A stretch of 64,000 nucleotides of DNA from IMCC26077 sp964561165 (GTDB taxonomy: Bacteria; Actinomycetota; Actinomycetes; Nanopelagicales; Nanopelagicaceae), in NCBI GenBank assembly GCA_964561165.1, contig CAZLOJ010000002.1:1-64000 (forward strand), in the 5' to 3' direction. The translations under genes and the position numbers were made by a program. Of this stretch, positions 8,955 through 17,282 are shown in pieces. How positions within the stretch are numbered: position 1 is the stretch's first letter; the number at the start of each line of letters is the position of its first letter. The notes beneath the pieces are model-generated. The model saw only the letters and a list, made by a program, of their open reading frames with translations, was not told the origin of the DNA and did not search any database.

Positions 8955-9482
8955 TCACTTCTGCAGGAGTGCAGTTGGGAATGCGATGCCTGTTGTTGCA
9001 TGACAGTCATATCCATTTGGATTCTTCTCTAAGTATCTTTGGTGATATTCCTCAGCATCCCAATAGTCAGGTGCTTGCGTAATCTCAGTAGTAATCTGAT
9101 CAAATCCTTGCTTTGTCAGTTCACCTTGATAGATATCCTTACTTCTCACTGCAGCACTCTCTTGCTCATCCGAAGTAAAGAAAATTGCGCTGCGATATTG
9201 CGTACCGATGTCATTTCCTTGACGGTTGAGCGTTGTTGGATCGTGCATTTGCCAGAAGGCGACAAGTAGATCCTCGAATGAAATTTGAGAAGGATTAAAC
9301 TCAACTTTAACTACTTCGGCGTGATTGGTGGCGCCCGAACAGACCTCTTTATAGGTTGGATTACTCGTTGTACCGCCCATGTATCCGACTCGCGTCTGCG
9401 TCACGCCGTCCATCTGCCAGAAGCGACGTTCGGCACCCCAGAAACATCCAGTTGCAAAATAGGCAGTGTGGTGGGTACTCAT
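8955..9482 (-). CDS. msrA: Peptide-methionine (S)-S-oxide reductase MsrA
   Basis: MsrA reduces methionine-S-sulfoxide with a catalytic cysteine. It has the TGCFWGAERRFW motif with Cys13 when counted from the ATG at 9482, and GYMGGTTSNPTY just after. The 175-residue length is normal. The start at 9482 is preferred over 9527 because it places the motif correctly and has a GAGG sequence nine bases upstream. The pair msrA-msrB gives repair of both diastereomers. The 282-base spacer to whiB1 upstream holds its promoter. Confidence 0.93.
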   Translation of the reverse strand: MSTHHTAYFATGCFWGAERRFWQMDGVTQTRVGYMGGTTSNPTYKEVCSGATNHAEVVKVEFNPSQISFEDLLVAFWQMHDPTTLNRQGNDIGTQYRSAIFFTSDEQESAAVRSKDIYQGELTKQGFDQITTEITQAPDYWDAEEYHQRYLEKNPNGYDCHATTGIAFPTALLQK

Positions 9483-9566
9483 GTCCCTATCCTCTAACAG
9501 AATCGCACTTTTCGATAACCTAATCACAGAGCCCGCATAACACCAGGGAAAGTGCTTTGCTCTCTA

Positions 9567-9661
9567 GAGGTGGGAAGGCTCAATTCCTCGCCGGACCAGA
9601 CCAAACTCGCACTGAGGCGAGAATCTTGTGAGAGGAATTACCCCTAGCTTCCTTGTTCCTC
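9567..9661. other. Candidate structured element in the msrA-whiB1 spacer
   Basis: Nested inverted repeats occupy this stretch. The outer pair is GAGG (9567-9570) with CCTC (9658-9661). The next is GGAAGGCT (9573-9580) with AGCTTCC (9646-9652), one bulged G. The core is AATTCCTC (9582-9589) with GAGGAATT (9632-9639), perfect over 8. An inner hairpin is CTCGC (9606-9610) with GCGAG (9617-9621). It sits in the largest non-coding interval of the window (9483-9764). It could be an RNA leader, a small RNA on either strand, or an operator. I recognise no known RNA family. Confidence 0.35.
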
Positions 9662-9764
9662 GCCCGTCGAACCGGGAGAATAGGGAGCCTGCGGAGCAAT
9701 TCAGATCGATTGAGATTGCCTCGCGCCACACTTTACTGATGTAACTCGACGCGAGGGGGCTGCC

Positions 9765-10049
9765 ATGGATTGGCGACATCGCTCTGCCTGTCGAGACGAA
9801 GACCCAGAGCTCTTCTTCCCAGTTGGAAACACTGGGCCAGCCTTACAGCAGATTGAAGAGGCAAAAAAAGTTTGTAATCGCTGTCTTGTGATAAATGAAT
9901 GTTTGAAGTGGGCCTTGGAAAGTGGTCAAGAAGCTGGTGTCTGGGGCGGACTATCTGAAGATGAACGTCGAGCGCTCAAGCGTCGTGCCGCACGTAATCG
10001 CGCGCGCGGAATTGAAAGCCCAAATCCGTACGAGATTAATCAGCAGTAA
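9765..10049 (+). CDS. whiB1: WhiB1-type iron-sulfur transcription factor
   Basis: The 94-residue Wbl protein has the four cluster-binding cysteines C9, C37, C40 and C46, the GVWGG turn at residues 58-62 and a basic C-terminal tail. The near-direct start of the Cys motif (WRHRSACRDEDPELFFP) is typical of WhiB1, which in mycobacteria is an essential, NO-sensitive 4Fe-4S protein that binds the major sigma factor. A GAGGGG sequence lies seven bases before the ATG. It is convergent with the PdtaS-like kinase, overlapping it by 10 bases. The whiB1-pdtaS neighbourhood is also present in M. tuberculosis (Rv3219-Rv3220c). Confidence 0.9.
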   Translation: MDWRHRSACRDEDPELFFPVGNTGPALQQIEEAKKVCNRCLVINECLKWALESGQEAGVWGGLSEDERRALKRRAARNRARGIESPNPYEINQQ

Positions 10050-11509
10050 ATATCTACTTGGATCCGAGTGCCACCACTGGCAACTCGATGTACCTCGATT
10101 TTGCCGCCTAATTCATTGGTAGTGAGCGTCCTAACAATCTGCAATCCAAGACTGTCGGAGCTCTGAATATCAAAATCTTCAGGCAACCCAATCCCATCAT
10201 CGCTAACTTCGAGCGTGAGTTGATCTCCTGTTCGATTGACCACAATTGCTAATTTGGATCCTGTTGTCGCTAATCCATGTTCATAGGCATTCTGAATCAG
10301 CTCGGTAAGAATTAGCGCAAGCGGAGTGGCAACCTCTGGACGCAACGCGCCAAATTTGCCGGTCCGCTCCAAAGTGATTCCGCTGCGCAGAGTGGAAACA
10401 TCTTTGACGGCAGCTATTAATCGGTCAGCAACTTCATCAAATTCCACCATCTCTTGCGCATTGACAGAGAGCATCTCGTGCACGAGCGCGATTGACCCAA
10501 TTCGTCGAATGGCCTCTTCTATTGCAGAGACAGCGGAGGGATCTTCTGCGCGTCTGGTTTGAAGGCGAAGGAGGGCACTGACAGTTTGCAGGTTGTTCTT
10601 TACCCGATGGTGGATCTCTCTAATCGTGGCATCTTTTGAAATCAACTCGCGCTCACGTCGACGGATCTCTGTGACATTGTGCACCAACACCAACGCGCCC
10701 ACTCGATCATTGCCTGCAGTCAGCGGCAATACATAAAGGTCGAGAACGCCATTGTTATTCTCACACTCAACCTGACGTGGCACCTTTCCCGAGAGTATTG
10801 AATTCCACGATTCATCTCGAGGAAACCGCGCTTTAAAGCCACGGGTGAGATCTTCGAGCGTCTCTGCCAACTCGTTAAGCTCAAGCTCTCTCTGATGGCC
10901 AATCTGACGGAAGGCGGAAATTGCATTCGGACTACTAAATGCAACCATCCCATTGCCATCGAGGCGAATCAATCCATCACCCACTCGAGGAGTGGTTTCC
11001 GTAACGACTTTTACCGCAGGGAAAGTTCCTTCGCTAATCATTCGCGCTAAATCAAATGCCGCTTCTCGATAAGTCATCTCAAGTCGTCCAGGAGAGCGCA
11101 TCTGCTCGACATTCCGATAGCGAGCGATGACGCCGATGACTTTGCCTTTGTGGAGGATTGGGATGCACTCTTCTTTGATGAGGAGTTCGCCAACAAGTTC
11201 AGGTTCGGTATCGCGTTGGATCTCGCCATCTGAGAGCGCTGCATCAATCCATGGGCGCTCTCCCCAACGCGCTTTCTGGCCAATCAGATCTTTTGGATAA
11301 ACCGTAGCCGCGGTTGTGGGGCGCATCTGCGCTACAACGATGTGTCCTTCAGGCCAGCTCTTTGGATTCTCCCGGATGGGCACCCAGAGCAGTAAATCGG
11401 CAAAAGATAAATCAGCGAGTAGTTGCCACTCTGAAATCACAGTCCTCAGGCGGTTGATGTCTTCGGAATCTAGCGTGCTTTTCTCCGTTAATGCATCAAG
11501 AGTGGCCAT
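10040..11509 (-). CDS. pdtaS: PdtaS-like cytosolic sensor histidine kinase
   Basis: This 489-residue protein has no membrane segments. It has an N-terminal GAF-like region (about 15-165), a PAS-like region (about 175-285), a HisKA_2 dimerisation and phosphoacceptor helix with EIHHRVKNNLQ (His300/301), and an HATPase domain with NAYEHG near residue 390 and DDGIGLP near 435. This architecture matches PdtaS, which signals to the RNA-binding antiterminator PdtaR. No pdtaR is in the window. The gene order next to whiB1 is the mycobacterial one. It lies 2 bases after the DUF6912-like gene, so it is probably at the end of that operon. Confidence 0.85.
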   Translation of the reverse strand: MATLDALTEKSTLDSEDINRLRTVISEWQLLADLSFADLLLWVPIRENPKSWPEGHIVVAQMRPTTAATVYPKDLIGQKARWGERPWIDAALSDGEIQRDTEPELVGELLIKEECIPILHKGKVIGVIARYRNVEQMRSPGRLEMTYREAAFDLARMISEGTFPAVKVVTETTPRVGDGLIRLDGNGMVAFSSPNAISAFRQIGHQRELELNELAETLEDLTRGFKARFPRDESWNSILSGKVPRQVECENNNGVLDLYVLPLTAGNDRVGALVLVHNVTEIRRRERELISKDATIREIHHRVKNNLQTVSALLRLQTRRAEDPSAVSAIEEAIRRIGSIALVHEMLSVNAQEMVEFDEVADRLIAAVKDVSTLRSGITLERTGKFGALRPEVATPLALILTELIQNAYEHGLATTGSKLAIVVNRTGDQLTLEVSDDGIGLPEDFDIQSSDSLGLQIVRTLTTNELGGKIEVHRVASGGTRIQVDIYC

Positions 11510-11511
11510 GA

Positions 11512-11895
11512 TTAATTACTACCTAGATTCAAAACGGTAGTAGCTTCTGAGGTGTCATACCATTCCAACTCCTCATCTGGCGAAGTAATGCGATACAACG
11601 CAATGAGTTCGCTCCACTTCAACGTAAAAGTATCGTGCAGAACGCCCGCGTCAACTTCGGAAGCACCACTCAAAGAATGTTGTACTAATTCGAAAGTTGC
11701 AATTATTTCAAGGCCCTCGTGCTCAGATTTGGTTCGAGCAATCTCCAAGGCTGCATATTCGAGTTCCTCGAGCTCTGTTACCCCATATTCTTGGGCCACT
11801 CGTGGCGTTGCCGCTATCAATGCTGACACCGAGAAATTCCCACTCTGCATAAAGTCGGCTAGCTCGCCTCGTTTCATCGGCAGATATACGCGCAT
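11512..11895 (-). CDS. Conserved actinobacterial small protein (DUF6912-like)
   Basis: A 127-residue acidic cytosolic protein starting MRVYLPMKRGELADF and rich in alpha/beta pattern, with no catalytic motif that I recognise. The N-terminus resembles actinobacterial proteins that I remember as DUF6912. Function is unknown. It lies 9 bases after the CpaE-like gene and 2 bases before the PdtaS-like gene, so all are probably one transcript. The family name is from memory and uncertain, but the reading frame is well supported by spacing. Confidence 0.6.
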   Translation of the reverse strand: MRVYLPMKRGELADFMQSGNFSVSALIAATPRVAQEYGVTELEELEYAALEIARTKSEHEGLEIIATFELVQHSLSGASEVDAGVLHDTFTLKWSELIALYRITSPDEELEWYDTSEATTVLNLGSN

Positions 11896-11904
11896 GAGCT
11901 CAGC

Positions 11905-12666
11905 CTAATTCGCTTTTGCAATCCAGTCGAATAGCGGTTGCAGCGCTCGTAGGCTGCCTTTGCTCAACTCCCCCAGGATCTGTACCTCGTCATCGAAAGC
12001 AAGCACAAAGATTGAGGAGATTCCACAACCCTGCAATTCTCTCTCAATGGCTTTCACTCTATCTGATGCGCGTCGAGTCTTCGGTACTTTCGTGAACACA
12101 ACGCCCTTCCGATGAGATTTCCCTCTCTCTTTATCAATAACTGTTAGAAGACTAAGGATGGAGTCATCATCTAACTCTGAGCAGTACAGGGTTATTGGTT
12201 CACTTACTGATTTCTCTGCTGCAAGGAAATCCGAGCTCTGAGTAGTCAAGTCAATTGCCTCGCGCAATGTTCGAACACCTACACGGGGGGCGACTCCCAC
12301 TATCTCAAATCCTGCATGTTGCTCGCGACGTTGCGCCATTTCGGGCATAGCCTCAACAGTCACTCCTGCAATCAAATCCGGTAATTGTTCGAGCGCTGCG
12401 AGAGATACCGTCGTTGTCCCTGAGATTGTGACGTTCCCAAGAATAATGATTGCCAGAAACTCTCGTTGCACTGCAACTTCTTCAGCGCTCTGCACCAAAT
12501 CATCGGTCGTAATCAGGATTGAACTTCCTTGAGAGTTCTTTGGAACTTGATGTAAAGCCAGATATCTTCCTGAGATTTCGACTTCGGCATACCGAAGAGT
12601 GTTGATAACCTTCTCTTCAAGCACTTGATCGATAATTACTAGGATTACTTTCGTTTCTTTATTCAT
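11905..12666 (-). CDS. Degenerate CpaE/MinD-like protein lacking a P-loop
   Basis: The 253-residue protein has a receiver-like N-terminal part and then a segment FEIVGVAPRVGVRTLREAIDL near residues 123-143, at the place where CpaE-like ATPases carry their deviant Walker A motif. Here no KGGVGKT or similar P-loop can be read, so ATP binding by the usual motif seems lost. It overlaps the SAF-domain gene by 8 bases. CpaB (SAF) and CpaE-like proteins belong to Flp/Tad pilus systems, but no other pilus gene is nearby. I infer a repurposed pair. Homology to CpaE is suggested by the context and weak motif only. Confidence 0.45.
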   Translation of the reverse strand: MNKETKVILVIIDQVLEEKVINTLRYAEVEISGRYLALHQVPKNSQGSSILITTDDLVQSAEEVAVQREFLAIIILGNVTISGTTTVSLAALEQLPDLIAGVTVEAMPEMAQRREQHAGFEIVGVAPRVGVRTLREAIDLTTQSSDFLAAEKSVSEPITLYCSELDDDSILSLLTVIDKERGKSHRKGVVFTKVPKTRRASDRVKAIERELQGCGISSIFVLAFDDEVQILGELSKGSLRALQPLFDWIAKAN

Positions 12667-13255
12667 CGCTTAGACCCTTCACCAGAGTCAGTTCGGTGAA
12701 GACCAGAAGTGCGAGAAATTCTCGTACATCATCTGGGTTTAATAACAGCGTCACTGTCTGCTCGCCGTTAAATTGACTGTCGGATTTAGAGACCGAATGG
12801 ACCCTCACTTTTTCATAACTTTTCAGGAGTTCCACTGATTCATTTGGCAAATCACGATTGGGGACTTTAAAGAAGTAGATATCCACCAAATCTCCACTCT
12901 GTAGATCCTGAGGAATCTTGGAACTTGCAAGAGCAAAGGTCACCTGCTTTCGTTGCTCGATGCTTTCTGCTTGGGATATCGCATCGCGCGGAATTATCTC
13001 CCCTTTTTTTATTCTTCTTAAAGCTTTCCGATTGGAAAATTGCGCGGATGCGCCGATGTAGTGCGTGGCAGCTTCACGTAGCTCTAGCGGAATACGATTA
13101 AAGTCAGTGGACGACAGATGCTCGCCAGGGGCTACATCGTGAGTTGCCACAAAATATGCCGATTGCGGAGCTAAATCGCGCATCGAGAAGAGCATCCCTG
13201 CGGCTCCGATTATCACAAGACCTATCCCTACGAACTCTTTTTTTCGCATAAGCAC
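12659..13255 (-). CDS. CpaB/RcpC-like SAF-domain membrane-anchored protein
   Basis: The protein has one N-terminal membrane helix (about residues 7-25) and then a SAF domain (about 35-100) with VATHDVAPGEHLSSTDF and ALRRIKKGEIIPRDAI, as in CpaB/RcpC of Flp pilus systems and in other actinobacterial envelope proteins. The start is either GTG at 13255 or ATG at 13249, with no clear Shine-Dalgarno sequence for either. It is the first gene of the leftward set with the CpaE-like, DUF6912-like and PdtaS-like genes. It is divergent from the Rv3235-family gene. Confidence 0.65.
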   Translation of the reverse strand: MLMRKKEFVGIGLVIIGAAGMLFSMRDLAPQSAYFVATHDVAPGEHLSSTDFNRIPLELREAATHYIGASAQFSNRKALRRIKKGEIIPRDAISQAESIEQRKQVTFALASSKIPQDLQSGDLVDIYFFKVPNRDLPNESVELLKSYEKVRVHSVSKSDSQFNGEQTVTLLLNPDDVREFLALLVFTELTLVKGLSDE

Positions 13256-13332
13256 TTAGTACAAGGCGCATTCTGACTTTAGACCGCGCCATTCGCACTC
13301 ATACTTTCGAATGAGGGTTTTGCATCTCAAAG

Positions 13333-13830
13333 ATGGAGGTTCGTACTTCCTGCTCGCGAGAGCCTGCGCCTATGACGACGATCCTTTTCCAAGAAACCCT
13401 TGATCTCTTCGATGGCCCGCGCGTGCCACAGATCGACTCCCAACTGACCTTTAAACCCACGCCAGATGAGGACAGTTGCGTCGACGATGAATACGAGTTT
13501 GGCCGGCAGATCACCCCCTTCGAACAATTGCCTACTCCTAGGGAATGGGTTGATCGATTCATTCATAGCGCAGTTGAGATTCTCAACGGCAAGCGATCGG
13601 CGGTGCAGCTGTCGCGGTGGTGTAATCGAAAAGTTTTTAGCTACCTCTCGGAGAATGCCCGCATTCGCCCCGCACAAGTGCGGATTGGACGAAAGAGTAT
13701 CGGCCAACCCTTCGACCAGATTCTTGAGGTTACCGCGATGCTCCATGGAAAAGAACGGAGTCGAATACTGGTCGCCCGTTTTGAAGGCTTAGATGGACGC
13801 TGGCTCTGCGTGGAGCTCTTCACTATTTAA
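13333..13830 (+). CDS. Rv3235-family (DUF6459-like) protein
   Basis: A 165-residue soluble protein with an acidic, low-complexity N-terminal half and a compact C-terminal domain (about 70-165) ending in KERSRILVARFEGLDGRWLCVELFTI. That ending is characteristic of the small proteins annotated Rv3235 family, found beside secA in many Actinobacteria. Function is unknown. An internal ATG at 13372 would give a 152-residue form and starts with MTTILFQE; I cannot choose between the two. It is convergent with secA, 22 bases away. Confidence 0.65.
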   Translation: MEVRTSCSREPAPMTTILFQETLDLFDGPRVPQIDSQLTFKPTPDEDSCVDDEYEFGRQITPFEQLPTPREWVDRFIHSAVEILNGKRSAVQLSRWCNRKVFSYLSENARIRPAQVRIGRKSIGQPFDQILEVTAMLHGKERSRILVARFEGLDGRWLCVELFTI

Positions 13831-13852
13831 GTGAACTCTGAGCTAGCCCAAC

Positions 13853-16555
13853 TTAACGATTTCGCGGATCTCCGTGGCAGCGCTTGTATTTCTTCCCAGA
13901 GCCACAAGGACATGGTGCATTTCGAGAAGTTTCATCGCTAGAGCGCGTGCTCTGCTCTGCAGGTTCGCCGAATTCACCCGGTGCGGAGTAGTGCAACTCT
14001 TGTTCGCCTCCACCAAGCTCTGGGAGGGATGCCGAAGCTAAATCACCTTGGGAGGTTCGCTCTACAGTTACTTCAGCGTGGAAGAGGTAGCCAACAGATT
14101 CTTCTCTGATGCCTTCCATCATCGCCGTGAAGAGGTCGTAACCCTCTTTCTGATACTCGACGAGTGGATCGCGTTGAGCCATCGCACGAAGCCCGATTCC
14201 CTCTTGTAAGTAATCCATTTCATAGAGGTGGTCACGCCAACGTCGATCGAGGACTGAGAGTACGACGCGTCTTTCGAGTTCACGCGTGATTCCCGGGGTA
14301 AGCGTCCGCTCGCGTAGCTCGTACTGCTCAAGCGCATCATTACTCACCATCTCACTCAAATACTCACTTGAAATCGCGGAGATGTCGCCGACCTCTTGAA
14401 TCAAACTCTCGTAATCAAGGGTGACGGGATAAAGCGCCTTTAGCTGCTGCCAAAGCGCTTCGAGGTTCCACTCTTCCGGGAAACCTTCAGCAGTTGCGAA
14501 ATTCACTTGCCCACGAACTGCATCGTCGATAAAGCCAATCATTTGATCGCGCAAATCGGCGCCCTCAAGGACGCTGCGACGTTCGGCGTAAATAACCTGA
14601 CGTTGTCGATTAAGCACATCGTCATATTTGAGAACGTTCTTACGAATCTCAAAGTTCTGCCCCTCAACTTGGGTCTGGGCTGACTTAATCGCATTGCTGA
14701 CCATCTTGGATTCAATCGGCACATCCTCAGGAATGCCGGCTGCACCAAGGAACCGTTCAACCAGGGCAGAATTGAATCTGCGCATCAATTCATCTTGAAG
14801 CGAGAGATAAAAACGTGACTCTCCTGGATCTCCTTGTCGACCAGAGCGTCCACGTAGCTGATTATCAATACGACGAGATTCATGTCGCTCAGTTCCTAAT
14901 ACATACAGGCCACCAAGTGAAACGACTTCATCATGCTCCGCCGCAACCAACTGGCGTTGCCGTGCTAACTCACCGGGCCATTCGCGTTCGTAATCCTCGG
15001 GAGTCTCAACCGGTGAAAAACCTCGTTGTTGTAGCGCAAAATCAGCGAAGAACTCGGGATTGCCCCCGAGCATGATGTCAGTACCGCGACCTGCCATATT
15101 GGTCGCCACCGTTACGGCACCTTTACAACCAGCACGAGCAACAATAGCCGCCTCGCGTTCATGTTGCTTGGCATTTAAAACCTCGTGAGCCACGCCTTTC
15201 CGGACTAAATAGGTAGAGAGCTCCTCAGACTTCTCAACGCTCACCGTACCTACGAGGACAGGTTGGCCTTTTCGATGGCGCTCGACGATGTCATCGACAA
15301 CAGCCAGGAATTTCGCATGTTCAGTCTTGTACACCAAATCGGACTGGTCGATTCGTTGCATCTCTTTATTGGTAGGAATCGGAATGACACCCAATTTATA
15401 AATCTGATAAAACTCTGAGGCTTCTGTCATGGCTGTACCGGTCATGCCAGAGAGTTTTTCGTAGAGACGGAAATAATTTTGCAAAGTAATGGTGGCAAGA
15501 GTTTGATTCTCGTCTTGAATCTTGACGCCTTCTTTGGCTTCAAGGGCTTGATGTAACCCTTCGTTGTATCGACGTCCAGCCAGAATGCGTCCGGTGTGCT
15601 CGTCAACGATGAGCAACTCGCCATTCATCACCACGTAGTCACGATCTCGCTTGAAGAGCTCTTTCGACTTGAGGGCGTTGTTGAGGTAGCTGATTAGTGG
15701 AGTATTGGCCGTTTCATACAGATTCTCGATACCCAAAAGCCGCTCTACTTCTGAGATACCCGCCTCAAGGATGCCCACAGTGCGCTTTTTTTCATCGACT
15801 TCATAATGCTCTACAGGTGTGAGCTTTTTAGCGATCGTTGCAAACTCGGAGTACCACTTGGTTGGACGATCAGCAGGTCCGCTAATGATAAGCGGGGTAC
15901 GTGCTTCGTCGATAAGAATTGAGTCGACTTCATCAACGATCGCAAAATTATGTTCTCGTTGTACACAATCATCGATGGACCACGCCATATTGTCGCGAAG
16001 GTAATCGAAACCAAATTCATTATTGGTGCCGTAGGTGATATCCGCTCCGTACGCCACTCTTCGCTCTTGTGGAGTCATGTGAGCAAGAATTACTCCAACG
16101 GTTAAACCTAAGAAGCGATGCACGCGACCCATCCATTCGCTATCGCGTTCGGCGAGGTAGTCGTTGACGGTAACGATATGTACACCCTTGCCAGTGAGTG
16201 CATTGAGGTATGCGGGGAGCGTCGACACGAGCGTTTTTCCTTCACCGGTGCGCATTTCGGCAATATTTCCGCGATGGAGAGCTATACCGCCCATCAGCTG
16301 AACATCGTAATGCCGTTGGCCAAGAGTACGTTTTGCTGCCTCACGGACAACCGCAAATGCTTCCGGAAGAATGTCATCTAAATCTTCACCGTCATTAAGC
16401 CGTGATTTAAATTCGTCTGTCTTCATTCGCAGCTGCTGGTCATCAAGCGCCGAAATTTCGGCCTCATGCGAATTAACCGAGCGCGCAATTTTCTCAAGGT
16501 TCTTGACTTGACGCCCTTCACCAGCACGTAAGATTTTGTCCAGCAGAGCAACCAC
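13853..16555 (-). CDS. secA: Preprotein translocase ATPase SecA
   Basis: SecA drives protein export through SecYEG. The product has the Walker A block MRTGEGKTL near residue 100, the DEVDSILIDEART Walker B motif, the MAGRGTDIMLGGNPEF block, and the C-terminal zinc SEC-C motif CPCGSGKKYKRCHG. The GTG at 16555 gives the usual N-terminus (VALLDKILRAGEG) and has GAGAAAGG about ten bases upstream. A GTG at 16588 is in frame, but a TAGAGT hexamer overlapping it would place the transcript start after it. Expected length is about 900 residues, as seen. It lies downstream of comF. Confidence 0.97.
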   Translation of the reverse strand: MVALLDKILRAGEGRQVKNLEKIARSVNSHEAEISALDDQQLRMKTDEFKSRLNDGEDLDDILPEAFAVVREAAKRTLGQRHYDVQLMGGIALHRGNIAEMRTGEGKTLVSTLPAYLNALTGKGVHIVTVNDYLAERDSEWMGRVHRFLGLTVGVILAHMTPQERRVAYGADITYGTNNEFGFDYLRDNMAWSIDDCVQREHNFAIVDEVDSILIDEARTPLIISGPADRPTKWYSEFATIAKKLTPVEHYEVDEKKRTVGILEAGISEVERLLGIENLYETANTPLISYLNNALKSKELFKRDRDYVVMNGELLIVDEHTGRILAGRRYNEGLHQALEAKEGVKIQDENQTLATITLQNYFRLYEKLSGMTGTAMTEASEFYQIYKLGVIPIPTNKEMQRIDQSDLVYKTEHAKFLAVVDDIVERHRKGQPVLVGTVSVEKSEELSTYLVRKGVAHEVLNAKQHEREAAIVARAGCKGAVTVATNMAGRGTDIMLGGNPEFFADFALQQRGFSPVETPEDYEREWPGELARQRQLVAAEHDEVVSLGGLYVLGTERHESRRIDNQLRGRSGRQGDPGESRFYLSLQDELMRRFNSALVERFLGAAGIPEDVPIESKMVSNAIKSAQTQVEGQNFEIRKNVLKYDDVLNRQRQVIYAERRSVLEGADLRDQMIGFIDDAVRGQVNFATAEGFPEEWNLEALWQQLKALYPVTLDYESLIQEVGDISAISSEYLSEMVSNDALEQYELRERTLTPGITRELERRVVLSVLDRRWRDHLYEMDYLQEGIGLRAMAQRDPLVEYQKEGYDLFTAMMEGIREESVGYLFHAEVTVERTSQGDLASASLPELGGGEQELHYSAPGEFGEPAEQSTRSSDETSRNAPCPCGSGKKYKRCHGDPRNR

Positions 16556-16589
16556 GCGTATGAAGCCTTTCTCGGGATAGACCCCCACT

Positions 16590-17258
16590 CTAACGCTGGG
16601 GCTGGCCCGGGCTCCAATTGAGCGAAAAAGAGGCGGTAATCGCGCCTAGACATGGCCGTCCTGCGCTACCTATCGCCCGCATCCCTTCAGCAAGCGTTGC
16701 TCCTGTAGTCAGAACATCATCGAGGAGTAGCGCTGGTTTATTGACGAATTCCTGTGAATTGTCACAGAGAACTAGCGCGCCGCGCATATTCACTGCACGT
16801 TCTCGCGCATTCAAACTCTTCTGTGGCGCGACAGATCGGGTATATCTCAGAGATCGAACTACCTGATCTCCAGTGTGGCGAGAAAGAGCTTGCGCAAGTT
16901 CGAATGTGAAATCTCTCCCTCTTCTTCGTTTTGCAATTGATGTACTAGGTATAGGTACTAATAGTAAATTCTCAGGAAAGAGCGAGCGTGCAGCAACTAG
17001 AGCGTTGACCACAATCCCTTCCAACTTTCGATTTCCATCATCTTTTGCGCCAAGAATAATTCTACTAACGCTTTCGTCATACGGTAGAAGTGATCCGATA
17101 GTGCATTTGCTATTCCTCACATGAACAATCCTTGGCGTTAATGTATGTGATGGAGAAAATTTTCGTTGGCACGATTGACACATTATCTCCCCCACCTGCG
17201 AACAATTGATGCAGGTGATTGGGATTACAAGCGAGAGAAGCGCCTTCAAGAATTGCAT
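16590..17258 (-). CDS. comF: ComF-family phosphoribosyltransferase-like protein
   Basis: The 222-residue protein has an N-terminal zinc-finger-like region (CINCSQVGEIMCQSCQRKF, four Cys between residues 16 and 32) and a C-terminal phosphoribosyltransferase domain with the PRPP-binding LLLDDVLTTGATLAEG near residues 182-197. ComF-like proteins take part in DNA uptake in competent bacteria, but actinobacterial members are of unproven role. The ATG at 17258 has its own leaderless-type -10, so it may be transcribed apart from mtrB. In M. tuberculosis a similar gene (Rv3242c) lies between mtrAB-lpqB and secA1. Confidence 0.85.
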   Translation of the reverse strand: MQFLKALLSLVIPITCINCSQVGEIMCQSCQRKFSPSHTLTPRIVHVRNSKCTIGSLLPYDESVSRIILGAKDDGNRKLEGIVVNALVAARSLFPENLLLVPIPSTSIAKRRRGRDFTFELAQALSRHTGDQVVRSLRYTRSVAPQKSLNARERAVNMRGALVLCDNSQEFVNKPALLLDDVLTTGATLAEGMRAIGSAGRPCLGAITASFSLNWSPGQPQR

Positions 17259-17270
17259 GAAGTAAAGATA
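17256..17270 (-). promoter_or_regulatory. Leaderless-type -10 before comF
   Basis: On the minus strand TATCTT (17265-17270) is followed by TACTTC and the ATG at 17258. It lies in the 24-base gap after mtrB, so comF can be expressed independently of the mtr genes. Confidence 0.45.
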
Positions 17271-17282
17271 AGTTACTAAAGA

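Noticed and set aside
13327..13746. A 139-residue minus-strand frame opposite the Rv3235-family gene.
   Set aside because: The plus-strand protein carries the recognisable C-terminal family block; the minus frame has no such support.
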